From Stropharia rugosoannulata (taxonomy: Eukaryota > Basidiomycota > Agaricomycetes > Agaricales > Strophariaceae), in contig JANCIK010000001.1 of the NCBI GenBank assembly GCA_028532985.1, positions 4,960,001 through 5,024,000 on the forward strand: a DNA stretch of 64,000 bases. Direction: 5' to 3'. The notes below the pieces were generated by a model. The model was not told where the DNA came from. It was given only the letters and a program-made list of their open reading frames with translations, and made no database searches. Below, one piece after another: positions 11,100 through 24,493 of this stretch. Within the stretch, counting starts at the first letter, position 1, and each line of letters begins with the position of its first letter. The position numbers and the translations under genes were made by a program.

Positions 11100-14000
11100 T
11101 CCTACGCAAATTCCTCCCCTACACACACGCCGTCCCTCCTTAGCTCCGCCACGCGTGCCCGCCAGTGCGATGGACCAGACACAGGACATCCGTCCGCCGC
11201 TCTCCGTGTCCGTCCGTCATCTCAGTCCGATATATTACCCTGCTCCGTACGCCCACGCCTGGCGTGATCCGCGGCGCACAGCTAGCAGTCCAAGCGCCAC
11301 ACAGTCCGCGGCGACACTTCGTTGCAAGACTCACCTCGCAGCCCACCTCGCAATGCTGTAATCGGGCTCATGTCGCGCTCTGTAGTACCCTGACTCCCCA
11401 GGAGGAAGGAAGGGATGGAACGGCGCTTAACAGTTCTTGTAATGTGCATGCGCTGGGCTGACACCTCTGGGCTGACACGGTTTGGCTTAATCACGGTCAT
11501 TCAAGGGGTTTCGAGTCGTAGGGGCATCATGAGAGGAGGACCGTGAATAAGAGCTCCACAAGTAATAAGGAGGAGGGACACAATGATCAGCCCGCACGCA
11601 ACCCGAAAAGAGGTGCATGCGCATTTCACTTAAGCCGCACAAGCTGCACATAACCCAGATTTCTCCCTGGCCCCTGAAACAGTGAATGTATTATAAATAA
11701 GAAAGAACTATATACACATGCATCTATATATGAGGGAAAATGGAAAGCCAGTCAATTGAAATTAATGCTCCAGAAGGTATGTTCTGAAGCGCAACGAGAG
11801 CAACAACAAAGAGGGTGAGCCGTGATGCAAAATAAGACAGAGCTAAAAGACTCAAAATTACACCTAAGGAATTTTGAATAAACCCTTTTGACTGCTGTAT
11901 CACATCATTGAACTCTATGACTGGGAATATTGTAGGGGGGACGGCTGCAGTAACGATTACACAGGTTCGCCATAGCACTGTGTACCTGTGCGATGGGAAA
12001 TGGAGGGACCAGGAAGGGGCCAGATGAACAGTGGCGAAGATAACAGCAATGAATACCATCGATAGAGACAGGAAACGCTTGTACTTTTGGTCAGTATCCG
12101 CTGAAAAGAACATCGAGAGGCGGAGTTTTGGGTCATTCCGCGAAGATTCAGCAGCAATAATTCGAACAACTGGTGTAAGGAGCTCGGCAGTCATTGCAAA
12201 CGGGATCACCACCAAAGCCATAACAATCACTTTCGCGAGAAGTGCGCAAATCTCTTTCATGGAGGTGGGTAACTTGAATTTGTATCTGAAATGTAGCAAT
12301 GCATCTTGAAACACATTCATCTTGTATAAATGCGTAGGGGTTTTCGGTTTCTCCGCATCGTTGCCCTTCCATTCAAGATAAACTGGAACATTGACATTTT
12401 GCGGCTTGTCCCACCATAACGCGTAGGTCAGTCCATTGAGAACTACAAAACCCAGGGTGACGACCTCGAGCTCAGTGACTACAAGCCCAGTAGACCAACG
12501 GGCAATGCATTGCGTGAAGAACCATGTGGTCTGAAGGATGACAAAGCCTTTGGAGATGGCGTCACCCTTGCTGCGGTCCTGGATATCCTCTTCCGTGGTC
12601 GTTATTGCTGCGATCCTTCTGCCCTGGATGAGCACTACAATGTCATCCGTATCTGAGAGCGTCTGGAGAGGCTGATCATCCTTAGAGAGCATGAAGCCGC
12701 CCATCTGGACAAAGAATCCGTGTGCTGTTGTCCATTCTTCGACGCGGCCCTGTCGCTCCTGCGGGAGTGCCCTGCGTGTGAAGAATCTCTTGATCTGTGT
12801 CGGAAGCCAAGCAGCCACAGCTATGCACAAGGACCAGATGGAACGCCAACGGGTTGCGCTCTGATTCGACTCTCTTGCAGCTCTCCTCGCCTCACGCTCC
12901 TCAGCAGGTAGCGACGCTGTACGCAGAAACAAGCAATTAATTTGTGCAAAATACATTATGTTATCAATGAATGCTCACGTTCGACTATTGCCGTGTTGTA
13001 GCAGTTGACAATTTCTGATGCCGCGATCCTTTGCCTGAAAGCCAATGTCGTAATTAGCTCTGGCGCCAGTAGTGCATAGAAGACCCAGCGGATTCGGCGC
13101 TTGAGAATATCCCATCCGGAGTCCACGGGCGAAGGGATGTTCGGGTGCATGGTCGTCCACGTGCAGGCAAAGATAGTCGCGAGACATGTGATGATGATGT
13201 CGGACTCCGTTCGGGTGCCAAAGTTGACATGGGATTGCGGGAGGAGCGGGGGGTTAATGGAAGAAGAAGGGTCATTGATCTGGTCGAGCGGCGCGCCATG
13301 GAGGCGATGGAAAAGGGCAAAGAGAAGCAATAGGAATATCATGATTGTGTTCTTGCGATGTAATGGCGGTGGGGCGAAGGTATTTATTATACAGACAAAT
13401 CTGACAAGGTTCATGCACGATGAACACGTGTACTTGGCGAGGTTATCTCGACACGACCTTTTCATAAAGATGAGCGCCTATTCGTGCTATCTTAATTCAC
13501 AACTCCCCTCCAAGTTAGACCGCGGCAATTATTAATTGCATAAGCAGTTCATTGAAGTTGAAACCGGGTGTTTGGTGGCGGTACGCTCTGGTTCTCACAA
13601 CTGCAGAAACGCCATATACATCTGTGTTTTAATGCATCTTGATATGTATGTTTATCTCAGGATAATGTCTGTGCTTCTATTCGGTTATTCCTGCTTCGAT
13701 CTATGCGTCCGATGGTCTCGCCTGTGTCACATGCGGCGTCTTCTAGATTAAAACATTGTCAATCTCAAATTAATTGTTAATATGCCACCTTGATGTTGGT
13801 ACGGAAATCGTTTTAAACGTACCTCCGTACACCAGGTCGTTGACGCGCTGTCCCGAAGCAAGACCATGGTGACCATTAATGGTATGTGCAGTGGGTTGAA
13901 ATCGGAGACTCAGCGATGCTCTTTCTTTCCCATTTACAGACTCAGAGCTGTATGCTTCCCTGTTTTTTAAATCATCTGGCGCCTATGTTTAGCTCAGAAC

Positions 14001-14470
14001 ACCGTCCGTGCTCCTGTTCGGTTGTTACTGCGTCTATTCATGCTGCCCTGACCAGTGTAGCACACGTGGCATTCATTAATAGCCCCATGTCGTGCGCACC
14101 ATACTGCGCATGCCTGTTCATAGTCCTACTTGTCAGTACATTCCGTGCCGCATTTTCCATCTGACGTACAGCCACCCATTTACCATCAATCACGGTAATA
14201 TCCTACATTCCTCGGGCGCACGACACGCTCCCCGTTTCCTCCATCCTGCATCTCACCTTCCATTAGAAAGCGGTGTCGACAAGTATGAGATTGAAAGTGC
14301 AGCCGTGTTGTGGCTGTGTGGCAGTGGGGCTGTGCGGGCAGTGTGCAGGCAGTGTATCAAAACACACTGATTCAGTCTGATTCTTATTTTTTTTTTTGTC
14401 AACATTCTTTCCATCCTACATTTCTCTAGGCACCCTCGCAATTATGTGCAAGCCTAACGCGTCCCAAGTA
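11100..14470. repeat. Segmental duplication, copy 2
   Basis: Second copy of the membrane-gene segment, in the same orientation as copy 1. Where copy 1 has the inverted-repeat element and hAT-like element, copy 2 is uninterrupted, so copy 2 is closer to the pre-insertion state. Confidence 0.75.
11724..13342 (-). CDS. Polytopic membrane protein, IFACTW family, copy 2
   Basis: Two exons, 13342-12979 and 12916-11724, with a 62-bp GT-AG intron at the same place and phase as in copy 1; the product has 518 residues. The signal peptide, the IFACTW..HPN segment and the ISKGFVILQTTWF segment are all present. Relative to copy 1 it carries a two-residue insertion before the TTEEDIQ segment and a longer loop before the last hydrophobic spans (IQQSKGFIQNSLG). 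Most differences sit between the fifth and last membrane spans, while the first 200 residues of exon 2 are almost unchanged. It is intact. Function unknown; probably an internal membrane protein. Confidence 0.8.
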
Positions 14471-17400
14471 CCCTACACTGTAAGAGAGCGTGACGAAAGG
14501 CAACTCCCAGCCGCCATCGTTCCCTCACGGCTCGGGCGCGCCTTCTTGACGTTATACGGGCCGGCAGGGCCTTGATTAGAAATCACTCACACGACCTGCT
14601 GACAGTACTTATGGAGGCACCGTTCAGACGACGTGTCTATTCTTGACCTCAATACACGTCGCACGAAGCCCAACCCGTACGCACTGCGTCCCCAAGTGAT
14701 GTCGTGGATATAAGACAGGGAAGATCCGACGATGTACAAGCGCGACTGGGCGATGGATTACCTCCATGGAGGTGGCTGCAAACAAGGCTCGGTACCAGTA
14801 AAGGTGCGCATGCGTGTCTCTCCGCCGTGTTCAAACCACTAAATTTTTTCTACGCCGATTTGCTTGCACTCCTCTAAGGAGCATTCCTCACTCGGTTCCA
14901 TAATCACCCCCCTCTTCGCTCGTTGCTTTCTACGAGCCTGTTCTCCAGCGTCCTCGTACGATCCCATTTTCACCTGAGCGATCCCCTGATACATCAACAT
15001 GGCTCACTGGCCCTCCACTAACATGGCCCCACTCTTCAGTAGCAACTTCGCAAACACTGCTACGCAAAACTCACGGAAACAGAAAACGACGACCTGGCTG
15101 CATGCATCGTCTAGTCATGGATGTCAATGCACCCTAAAATGACGAGATGCCCTGCTATGTTCCGCTCCGCGTCCGGCTGTTGTTTAATAGACGGTCTCTT
15201 GGATTACTGGGTCTATTTGTGCGCTGCTAGGCACTGTCGAACTCCCTTCCTCGTCGCGCTGACTATGGGTGGATCAAGTTTGCCCGGCCTCCGTTGTCCC
15301 GTTCCCCCTGACCCTTCAAATTCTTCAAGGCCGCAACTCCCGTATACTTCTTTCAACCCCGCCCATTCACAGTACTGCACGCTCCAGTCCCGATTGATAG
15401 GTTCACCGGTCGAGCGCTGCTCACGACATATAATAAATGTGATCCCGACCGTCACAAGATATCTCGCTCACCGGGCCCGTGTCTGCACTTCTACATTTGG
15501 CAGCGCGATATATAGAGAGGAGTCCGTGCCTGTATTCCACGGTTCCCTCTCGTCCCTTGAGAGGATTATTCCCTTCCTCTGCACTTCGTGTCTTGGTATT
15601 ATGTCTTGTCCCGGCCTGTCTCGCCAAGGCTCTCCCGTCCTTGAAGTTCAGTACACGTGTCTTCGCGTGTGGGAAGCATAATCGTCGAACTGTACGTACA
15701 TACGGACTTCACTCATATGTTTCGGCTGATCAATATTTGATAGTGCACTACTCACGCACCTGACCAAATATTACTATGCACATCACCACTTCCACGCTGT
15801 ACATACATTAAACCATGCCTCATCGGTTCCCCAGCTCCCTCGTGTAATCGCGATCCGTCGTCCAGGTCCCAGGTGTCCGGGATGGTATTTGACTTGTCCT
15901 ATCTCATCGTCCACCTTGCCACCTGCACTGACCTCATCACTCGCCCCATCGGCGATCCCTCCCTCCTGTTATGCCTCGTTCAGCAGTTCACCCGGACATC
16001 TCCTTTAAACCGGGTCCTCTTCGCCCACGCTCCCTCCGTCCTCCCCCCGGCCCGCCATCCTGATCGACATGCCTTCCGACCGTCGTTCACTATCCCTCTG
16101 TCCTCCTTGCCACGCCATCCTCCACCTCTGTGCAGCCCGCCCAAGTTATGGTCATGGCCCCAGCGCAGGTTATTCTGCAGCCTGCCCCTCCGTCCGTCCG
16201 TCCATAAGTCCGTGTCTGCTTCCCCGCACGCGCTTTGCTTCCCTGCACGCGCTCCCGCTGCGTGCACGCGCCTCGGCTACTGTCCTAACATGCTGCACGT
16301 ACATGCGCGGCGCGCTACCTACCTAGCACTCCATACACCGCCTGCCTCCTAGTACGCACCACCGGTCCGCAGCAGCGCTACGCATTGTCACTTACCCGTA
16401 TGACCGAGCTCAGGCGGAAGGTGAGGGTGGGATGCCCGGGTGAAAGAGGCAGAGGGTAAATGCGGGAGGCCAAGAGGTATGGGGTGTAGTGCGTTCTATG
16501 CAGGGCTTGCGTAGGGCGGTGCCACCCCGTGGAGGTGGGTATGGTAGTGCAAAACACGACAGAGCCGATAAGCCGGAGGACAGGCTGCACCGAATCACTA
16601 GGATGCGCGGCGCGCAGACGTCCGATGAAACAGTTGTTCACGGGGGCGCGAGCGCAAGCGCGGGTAGAGCCTGGCGCGAAGCAGTGGTGAATTCAGATGT
16701 GAGGCTACCGGTGGGGGTGGGGAGGGACAGGGCTGGCTGGTTCTTGTGACTTACATGCGGCGGGGCGGACACGATTTTGGTCGGGGTTTTATTGAGGGGG
16801 CAATTGTGTCGTGAGCAGGGGGCGGTATTGTGCAGGGAGCGGCATGGCAGCGGGGACAGATATGGGCCTCGGACATGCTCCGAAATGAGGACATGGGCGG
16901 GTCATGCACCGTGGTGCCAGGGGAAGGAGGTAGGCAAGCAGGCAGCGCAACGCAGCGCGGGTCCATTCCCGGACTCCCGAGGTGCAGTTCGGAAGCCGGT
17001 CCATCAGTCTATTTTCCCGGGCTACTGCTGTCCGTCCGCTACGCATACGCCGCACATCTCTCTCATAGACAGTGCACCCGGCGTCCCTCCACAGTCCCCC
17101 ACGCGCTCGCCAGGGTGATAGTTATAACACCCTGGCGCAGGCTAGCCGCCCGCCTCTCTGTCCGTCTCTCGTCTCTCGTCCCTCCCAGGGTCCCTCAGCA
17201 CTCCATCATTTATGATCTCAGTCTTTTATGCAGCCCCGCACGCGTACGGGTGACATACCCGTTCCGTGCCGCCCACCTGTCTGTCCGCCGTCGCAGACGG
17301 ACCTCGCAATGACACAAACCCACCGTCCACGTCCCGCTAAACCCCTCGCCCACGTCTCCCACGTCCCACCCATCTTACATCTCCCCGGCGCCCTAACCCT

Positions 17401-19619
17401 CCCTGGTGCTCGTCCCTTTGCGTGCGTGTGACCTCCGCACGGACCATCCCCGAGTCTCCCGCTCTCCACAGGCAACGCCATCCCCTCCCCCATCTACGTC
17501 CGCACGCGCTCGCCACTACGCGCTCTCTCCTCCACCTCTATTCACCACCCGTAAGCGCGCAAATTGAATGTGTCCCGCAGTCCACCGCGCGCGGAGCGTT
17601 GCGCACCGCACGCAGCGGGGACACAGGGTCACACGCGGGGTGATACCCGTACGTACGACCAGACTGGCGCGACCGAACAGACTGGACTCTGGTGCGACTG
17701 GACGCACTCTCCTGTTGACCCACGCCTCTGCGCCACTACAGCACCCGGACATGGGTAGTCGCTGCGTGCTGTAGCACCTTTGACAGTGGACAGGCGGAGG
17801 GCTAGGGTGAACGAGAACGAGGTAATTCGGGAGCTGGAAGGTCTTGAATGCAGGACGCGCAGAGTGAATGCGGGAGACGGACAGACATGAAAGGACGCAG
17901 TGCGTCCCAGTTCCATGCGGTGCTCGCTAGTTCAGAATGGTCAGAGTTGTGGAGTGGTGGTGTGTTTGTTCATTGGGTTATCCGCGGGAGATGCAGAGGC
18001 GCGGGGAGGCAGAGGTAGGGTTGTGGGGGTTGCGTGTTCCTGGAAAGATGCGGAGTCGACGGGAGAGCCGGAGGAGAGCGGGATGGGGTGTTCTTATGTT
18101 GTGCATGCGGTCGGCGGGGACCCGGAGGGGCCTATCTCGTTATTTACAGGGGCGGTATTGTACACCATTAGTATGAGAGCAGAAGCGCGGTAACATCTCC
18201 ATTTTGAATAAAGAGGAGGGACGTGAGATGGTATGCGCAAGGGGGCAGGCAGCACACCCTGGACTGTAGTGCGCGGCCCACGCCGTGCCCGTTGCGGTCC
18301 GTGCAGCACACCCGAGATGGACTTCCCTTAGCCCACTGGTTCCCTGGTACTGACGCCCTAACGTATCAGCTGCCCACTGCTCTGCTCCACAGCGCCGAGC
18401 CCCCTCTCCCTCACCAAAAGCGCGACAACACCGTCAGTTGGTCCAGTCTTTCATCCCGCTCGGCGTTTCCTGTCTGTTCCTGACCTCACTCAGACCTCAA
18501 TAAACGTCGCACAAAACCCAGCCCCTACGCATCGTGTCGCGTCCCTAGCTGACATGCGTGGAAGAGATCCGCCTGGACGATGGATAATCACCGGGGACTC
18601 ATAGAGACCTGGCCTTAGCAGCGCTGTACGTTCCGCACCTGTGCCGCGTGAACCCGTCTCCGAAGATCAATAAACGTGCATTCTACTGCCACAAGTCTAA
18701 TCGTCCAACTGTGTCTACTGTATGGAATATCTGGCAGTGCATTTAGAACTCATCCAATTTAGTATCACCGCGCGGCGTGCGCATCACCACTACTATGTTA
18801 TACATATGGAATACGTACGCCCCACCCCGATCCCGCCAAATGCCCAGACCTCCGCTTTTGCCCAGGTAGGTCCACGACACATCCACAGGACAATTCTCCA
18901 CGAACCATCCTCACCTTCCCTCGACACAGGCCTGCCTGCCTGCGCGATGGTCCAACATATCCCCCTCCCACATCTCCCTCTCCCCCACATGCCGTCCCTC
19001 CGGCCTACACCGTCTTCACCTGGACCGCCTTTCGTTCTACGCCGTCCTCTACTGCCGCGCAGGTTATTATTTCACCTGCCCGCCCATCCGTCCGTGCCCC
19101 CGCTCATCCGTCGTCTGCTCTCCCCGCCCATGTGCTGTGCTGGGTCCCCCGCGCGCACACACCGCCTTTGACCCTCTTCCACTGCGACGAAACCCCACAC
19201 GCGCATGCACCGCTTACCTATAAGTACTCTACGCGCCGTCCGGGCTACGCAATAGGTATGCGGCGACCATATGCATTGCGCGTGGTGAGACTATCGGATT
19301 GCATGTGTGACCTTCCGGACGGGGTGGCGAGGGGGGAGACGTGGGAGACGGAACGTGAATACGGGAGGCGCAGTCCATTCCGCGTAGGGACGGGACCCTC
19401 GTGGATGTTGTGGTGTGGGAATGATAGTATGTATGACACCACGGCGGGGCGGGTGAGCATACGGACGGGGTACACGCCTGACATGCATGGCGCGCAAGGT
19501 TTACGGGGGAGCGGGCGCGGGTTGAGGGTGAATTCAGGTGGGAATGTGGAAGATCGGGGCGGGGCAGCTCTTGCAGCGTAGAAGCGGCTGGGCAGTGCTG
19601 AGAGTGGGTGATTTGAAAG
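14471..19619. repeat. GC-rich repeat DNA, copy 2, including the hAT empty site
   Basis: Matches 4513-5331 and then 7049-10400 with the hAT-like element absent; the empty site is at about 15697-15704. Plus-strand composition alternates between C/T-rich (about 15870-16360, 17000-17560, 18900-19200) and G-rich (16390-16970, 17760-18200, 19310-19570). No frame is kept against copy 1, so no gene is called. Confidence 0.6.
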
Positions 19620-20358
19620 GTGCGGCAGGTCGGCGAGCTACTCTGGCATTTACAAGACCCGCAAGCGTGCGAAGCTAGCACAGAGACTGCACGGGCGCAG
19701 TTACCTCGCATTGCTCCTGCCCCTGTTTACTATGCACTGGCCACATTTCTTCCTCCCACCTACCACGAGCTCCAAACGGGTCCAAGTTCGCGGCAGGCCC
19801 CGTATGTGCGCATCCGGGCTTGGAGCGATACACATTTACCATACGTATTACTGGTGTGCTGATCCCTCAGTCCCTGTCGCGAGAAATCATTTCGCAAAAC
19901 CGTCCTAAGGACGTGTGCTAGCCACTGCAGTCTGTTCGATGTTCAGAGCCGCTGGGGTTATCGGATCAATGGTAACTCAGCTACACCCAACTAGACTCGC
20001 CTTCTGCGACGTCCGGCCAATCTTATAAGTATAGACAGCAAATCTGTCGTCCTACTTTGAGACTCTACCACACAGCACACAGACACCAAAGCGCGCAGTG
20101 CGCATTCCTCATTAACCATCTCTCGGTCCAGGAGGCAGAAGCGCGTACAGAAGCCATCTGACAATCCGCTCTGCAAGTACTTGTATCTGTACAAGTTGTA
20201 CCCAGAGATTGGAGCAGAAGATGTCGATGAAGGCCAAGCTCAGTCGGAATACAGGGCTTAAATGTGAAGGGGAGCATGAATGTATATGCTCCGTCGATAC
20301 GGTGCTGGTAAACACTGACTGTGATAGGGAATGACGTAGTGAGGTAAATAGGCAAGGC
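19620..20358. other. Single-copy stretch, no supported gene
   Basis: A plus-strand frame at about 20128-20259 (SRRQKRVQKPSDNPL... to a stop) looks protein-like but has no start or convincing splice sites. Nothing else is supported. Confidence 0.35.
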
Positions 20359-21329
20359 TATGGTGAGTTATTTGCACCATATTATCACGCGCCCCCGCCC
20401 CCCAACTCGGCAAGCCAGACCACTTCCCATTGTGCTGTACTTTGCAAGGATCACTTAAGTACACAAGCATACTTATATTTCTAACCCCCTCCGTGAAATT
20501 CTCAATGAAATTATATGTATTCGCTCAATATTCACTTGATTTTCACTGCCATCATTCCGAGGCTGATGAATTCCCATATGGTGAGTTATTTGCACCATAT
20601 TCTCACGCGCCCCCCCCGGACTGATCTGAGTGCCCGCCCCCCAACTCAGAGGGCCTTAACCTATGGGTCGGCAGATAACTGCTTCATATGGCTCCTATTG
20701 TGTAAGTGTTGGATAATATCGACTCTAAATGTATTTTGTAGCATTTCTTTACTGTTTAATTTCAAATTATTGATGTAAGGCAGTCACAACATATAATCCA
20801 ATTTCTGCTTCGATTCTGGAGTACTTTTAAGTGTATTATGCATAAATAAATCATACAATACATATAATGTTAGAATCAAGTGAGAAAGACACTATATTCT
20901 CTGTAAATTCTATCTAAACTTGCTTGTTGTTGCAACATTAGGAAATTGTCCTGGTCAATCTGCTTGTTATCATTGATTTTTTTCGAATAAAATACACATA
21001 ACTAGGTCAGCCCTTATCTATATACACTTATATGACATTGAAACCACATATTCAAATTTGTTCTTCTGAGTCGGGGCGGGCAAACTTGAATGTCGGGGGG
21101 GAAATCAGGCGTGGGAATTTATCAGCCTCGGAATGATGGCAGTGGAAATCGAGTGAATATTGAGCGAATACATATAATTTCATTGAGAATTTCATGGAGG
21201 GGGTTAGAAATATAAGTATGCTTGTGTACTTAAGTGATCCTTGCAAAGTACAGCGCAATGGAAAGTGGTCTGGCTTGCCGAGTTGGGGGGCGGGGGCGCG
21301 TGAGAATATGGTGCAAATAACTCACCATA
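20359..21329. mobile_element. TA-flanked inverted-repeat element, family 2, with long arms
   Basis: Positions 20359-20576 are repeated in inverted form at about 21112-21329, giving arms of about 218 bp. Both ends carry the TATGGTGAG / CTCACCATA terminus of family 1 but different subterminal DNA (CACGCGCCCCCGCC). The middle begins with another TATGGTGAG end at 20577, so it looks like an element inserted into, or fused with, another of its kind. No coding frame. Confidence 0.65.
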
Positions 21330-21870
21330 TTCCCACGCCTGATTTCCCCCCCCGACATTCAAGTTTGCCCGCCCCGACTCAGAGCAACAAATTTGAATAT
21401 GTGGTTTCAATGTCATATAAGTGTATATAGATAAGGGCTAACCTAGTTATGTGTATTTTATTCGAAAAAAATCAATGATAATAAGCAGAATAACCAGGAC
21501 AATTTCCTGATGCTGCAACAACAAGCAAGTTTATACAGAAATTACAGGGAATATAGTGTCTTCCTAACTTGATTCTGACAGTATATGTATTTTATGATTT
21601 ACTTATGTATAATACACTTAAAATTACTCCAGAATCGAAGCAGAAACTGGATTATACATTGTGACTGCCTTACATCAATAATTTGAAATTAGACAGTAAA
21701 AAAATGCTACAAAATACATTTAGAGTCGATATTATCCAATGCTTATACAATAGGAACCATCTGAAGCAATTATCTGCCGACCCATGAGTTAAGGCCCTCT
21801 GAGTTGGGGGGCGGGCACTCAGATCAGTCCGGGGGGGCGCGTGAGAATATGGTGCAAATAACTCACCATA
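21310..21870. mobile_element. TA-flanked inverted-repeat element, family 2, inverted neighbour
   Basis: About 561 bp with both termini present. It is the reverse complement of 20577 to about 21110, including the AT-rich interior (acctagttatgtgtatttta words), and shares its left terminus with the right end of the preceding element. The pair forms a palindrome of about 1.5 kb that could fold back. No coding frame. Confidence 0.65.
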
Positions 21871-22469
21871 CAAGGCAGTGGCGGATGCGCCCTCGAATTG
21901 TAGCTAAGAACGGGGCCAACTATGGGCCAACGTCGTCAAGATTGAAATATTGAAACATTGTCAATCTTAATTTGTTGGTTAATATACCACCTGAAGTCTG
22001 CATAGCAAACATGTTTCACAAGTTACTGCGTGCATCCATTCGTTCACAAGTCTCCTCCAAGTAAGACCGCGGCAATCATGATTAGTATAAGCAGTCCATT
22101 CAAATTGAAACTGGGTGTTTACTGGCGGTATGTTCCGTTTCTCCCAACCACAGAAGCGTCAGCATTATACATTTGATATAACTCGTACGTGGCATAGGCG
22201 CTGCTTTCTATAAATCTACTTAAAATATACGGACCGGCAGGATACGTCAAGGCGCGTTCCACGCTCGACAATTGCCCAAAATAAACCACCGGGCCGAGAG
22301 CGCGGACGACGCACCTGATGAAGATAATCAGACGATAAGACAAACGATTGGCCACCGAACGCACCTCTGTCTCCATTCCTCATGTCTATCCTCCACTGCC
22401 ATTACCTTCCCCCATTACACTTGGCAATCGACTTTTATGGAGACTTAAACTCATCAAGTAAGTACTGTA
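21871..22469. other. 3' flank of the MSYNQ-family copy A
   Basis: Contains the block found after all MSYNQ copies: tctgattatct, tatcagg and a ctcggcccgg word, read on the minus strand at about 22250-22340. It also contains a short match to the membrane-gene flank (gaaactgggtgttta, 22108). No gene. Confidence 0.45.
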
Positions 22470-24120
22470 CTACAAAGTAGTAATCACTGGATCAAAAAAT
22501 AAACTCACGGATATTTTTGTGTAGTTATACCTTCGTGTCTCGTACGGCTGCTTAGGGGTATACGGCTTCGGAAACTTGAAGAGTCTTGTTCCTTCATCGG
22601 TGGTTTCTTATAATTGCCACAGTGTCCAAATCAATCAAGGAGAAAGCTATGGGCTATAAGCAATGTGAGCTCACTTTGTTTTTTCAACGGCTCTTGGTCG
22701 GCTTCTATCGCATCTTCCACCGCGTCCCTTGATCGTTTGGAAATCTGGGGCGGTTTATCGCATTCAACCCTGCTAAAGACATGCATCAGCTTGAGAGATG
22801 TGGGTGATTGATAATTGAACATGCCTTTGACGCTGGACTCCTGGGAATGCTTCCCCGAGTTCTCAGTGGCCGCCATCCATCCTGATGATGGACCACTATC
22901 GTTTAATCTGTTTGTTTCAGATATTTCACCCCCTTCTTTGACCGGCTGAGGTTGGGCCAAACCTGTTTGTGATGGTCCAAGTCGTTATTTAATGTATATG
23001 AATGCGATGCTCACTTTGTTTTTCATACCCTCCCGCCACTTGTTTGCGTTTGCTTTCAGAGTCAAGTGATGGATTTTCCTTCTGAGTTGGCATATGCTGG
23101 GCTCTGATCCGGGTATATGTATTATGTGAGGGGGAGAACTTGGGACGACATTCTACAGCCTGTATATGAGTATAACTACAAATGTGAATGTTGACGCATG
23201 ACCTTTGCAGGTACAAGGGGCCTGAAGGGAATGCTCATTGACGCGCCGGCCGTAAAGTGAGATCAAAGGCGGGAGTTCTTCCTCATACCTATAGTCAATA
23301 TATTAATGATTAAGATACACATTTAAAGCACATAAAGCGAGTGATAACTCACCCGAGACTCGGATATTGTCCCCTAGTTATTGATTGATTTTGAATGTTC
23401 ACCTTCAACCCAGGCTGAAGCGCAGTACTCCGTCCTACTCCTGATAGCACGTCATACTGACAATGTCGCTGTTCATTGCGGCTGTACAGTGAGATTGAAG
23501 GCAGAACTTCATGTTTATTCCTATAGCCCATAGTGATGAATGCGCGTAGACAGAGTATACGGGTTAGAGGACTGATGGCTTACTTGAGACTCGGATACAG
23601 GTCCCGTGTTCTTACTTTGTTTTGGGCGGAAACCGTGGGGCGGCATGAACGTTTAGGTGTACCGTTTGCCACTCCTGGCTGTGGTCGAATGTTGGCAAAC
23701 CCGCTATGACGCACCGGCCACTCTACGGACTGGGACAATGTTTGCTCATCGCGTAAGGCCACGGTCGATTGGGTGTAGGCGACGCTCTCGTTGCTCTGCC
23801 CATGGTTGTCCGGTGTGAGCCTCCGCAAGTACCCTCCTTTAACATGTAGATTCAGCCGCGATGGGCAACTGGGCGTCATATAACTTACCTTTTATAGATG
23901 AACTCATTCCATGTACATTTTCTTGGGCAATGTCACCCCAATGCGTGTTGACGTACACTGTGTTATCCGCATGTGTCAGTCAAATGTCTCAAAGGCCGCG
24001 GTTTCACAAACCACCATATGTATATACGCTCGAGAATGCCTTGCCCTCCGAGAATGAATTGGTGGCCGGAGTCCCTCCTTTGTAACGTGAAGATTGGTTC
24101 AGACCTTGATTATACGACAT
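22470..24120 (-). CDS. MSYNQ-family protein, copy A (nearly intact)
   Basis: Family unrecognised. Exons inferred by eye and by alignment to copies B and E: 24120-24015, 23957-23889, 23833-23584, 23520-23353, 23288-23203, 23152-23015, 22962-22825, then sequence to the stop at 22470. The first acceptor used by copy E has changed from AG to GG, but an AG nine bases downstream keeps the frame. At the GC-AG intron (from 22824) exon 7 is in phase 1 rather than phase 2, so splicing would shift the frame, while reading through the intron is open and rejoins the KRSRDAVED coding. The product would be hydrophilic, with two SISLYSR-type repeats and a basic, acidic-rich segment near the end. Either an active copy with a retained intron or an early pseudogene. 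Confidence 0.55.
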
Positions 24121-24300
24121 TGTTCACAGACAGTAAGAATGGCTGGGGTAACAGAAGGAAATAGTACTGGTAAGAGTATAAAGCTTAAGCGGAATGTTGA
24201 AAATGTTGAAAAGCTTATAAATACCGAAAAAATGTGCACGCTCGCACTCGCGCTGTTGCTACGCTGCGATGAGTTGCGCTTCACGTGGCATGCGATTATT
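24121..24300 (-). promoter_or_regulatory. Promoter block shared by MSYNQ-family copies
   Basis: Upstream of the start lies a block also found before copies B and E: a gcaacagcgc core, a ttttcaaca stretch, then aagctttatactct about 55 bases before the ATG. The tttata part is a plausible TATA element. Conservation in three copies supports a regulatory role but could also be shared ancestry. Confidence 0.55.
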
Positions 24301-24493
24301 TTTAGATTTTATTTACTTATAGATTATGTACTTGCCTTACTCTTAGATGCACTCGACCCTCCGTCTTAGATAATAGGATTGGCCGCAATGTCATGTTCGG
24401 TGCTGAGGGCACTGCTCCTCCCGCACAATGTATTTCAATGCACAGGATGTAGGCCTCTTTTCCATCATCCGGATGACGGGATCATTGAATTCA

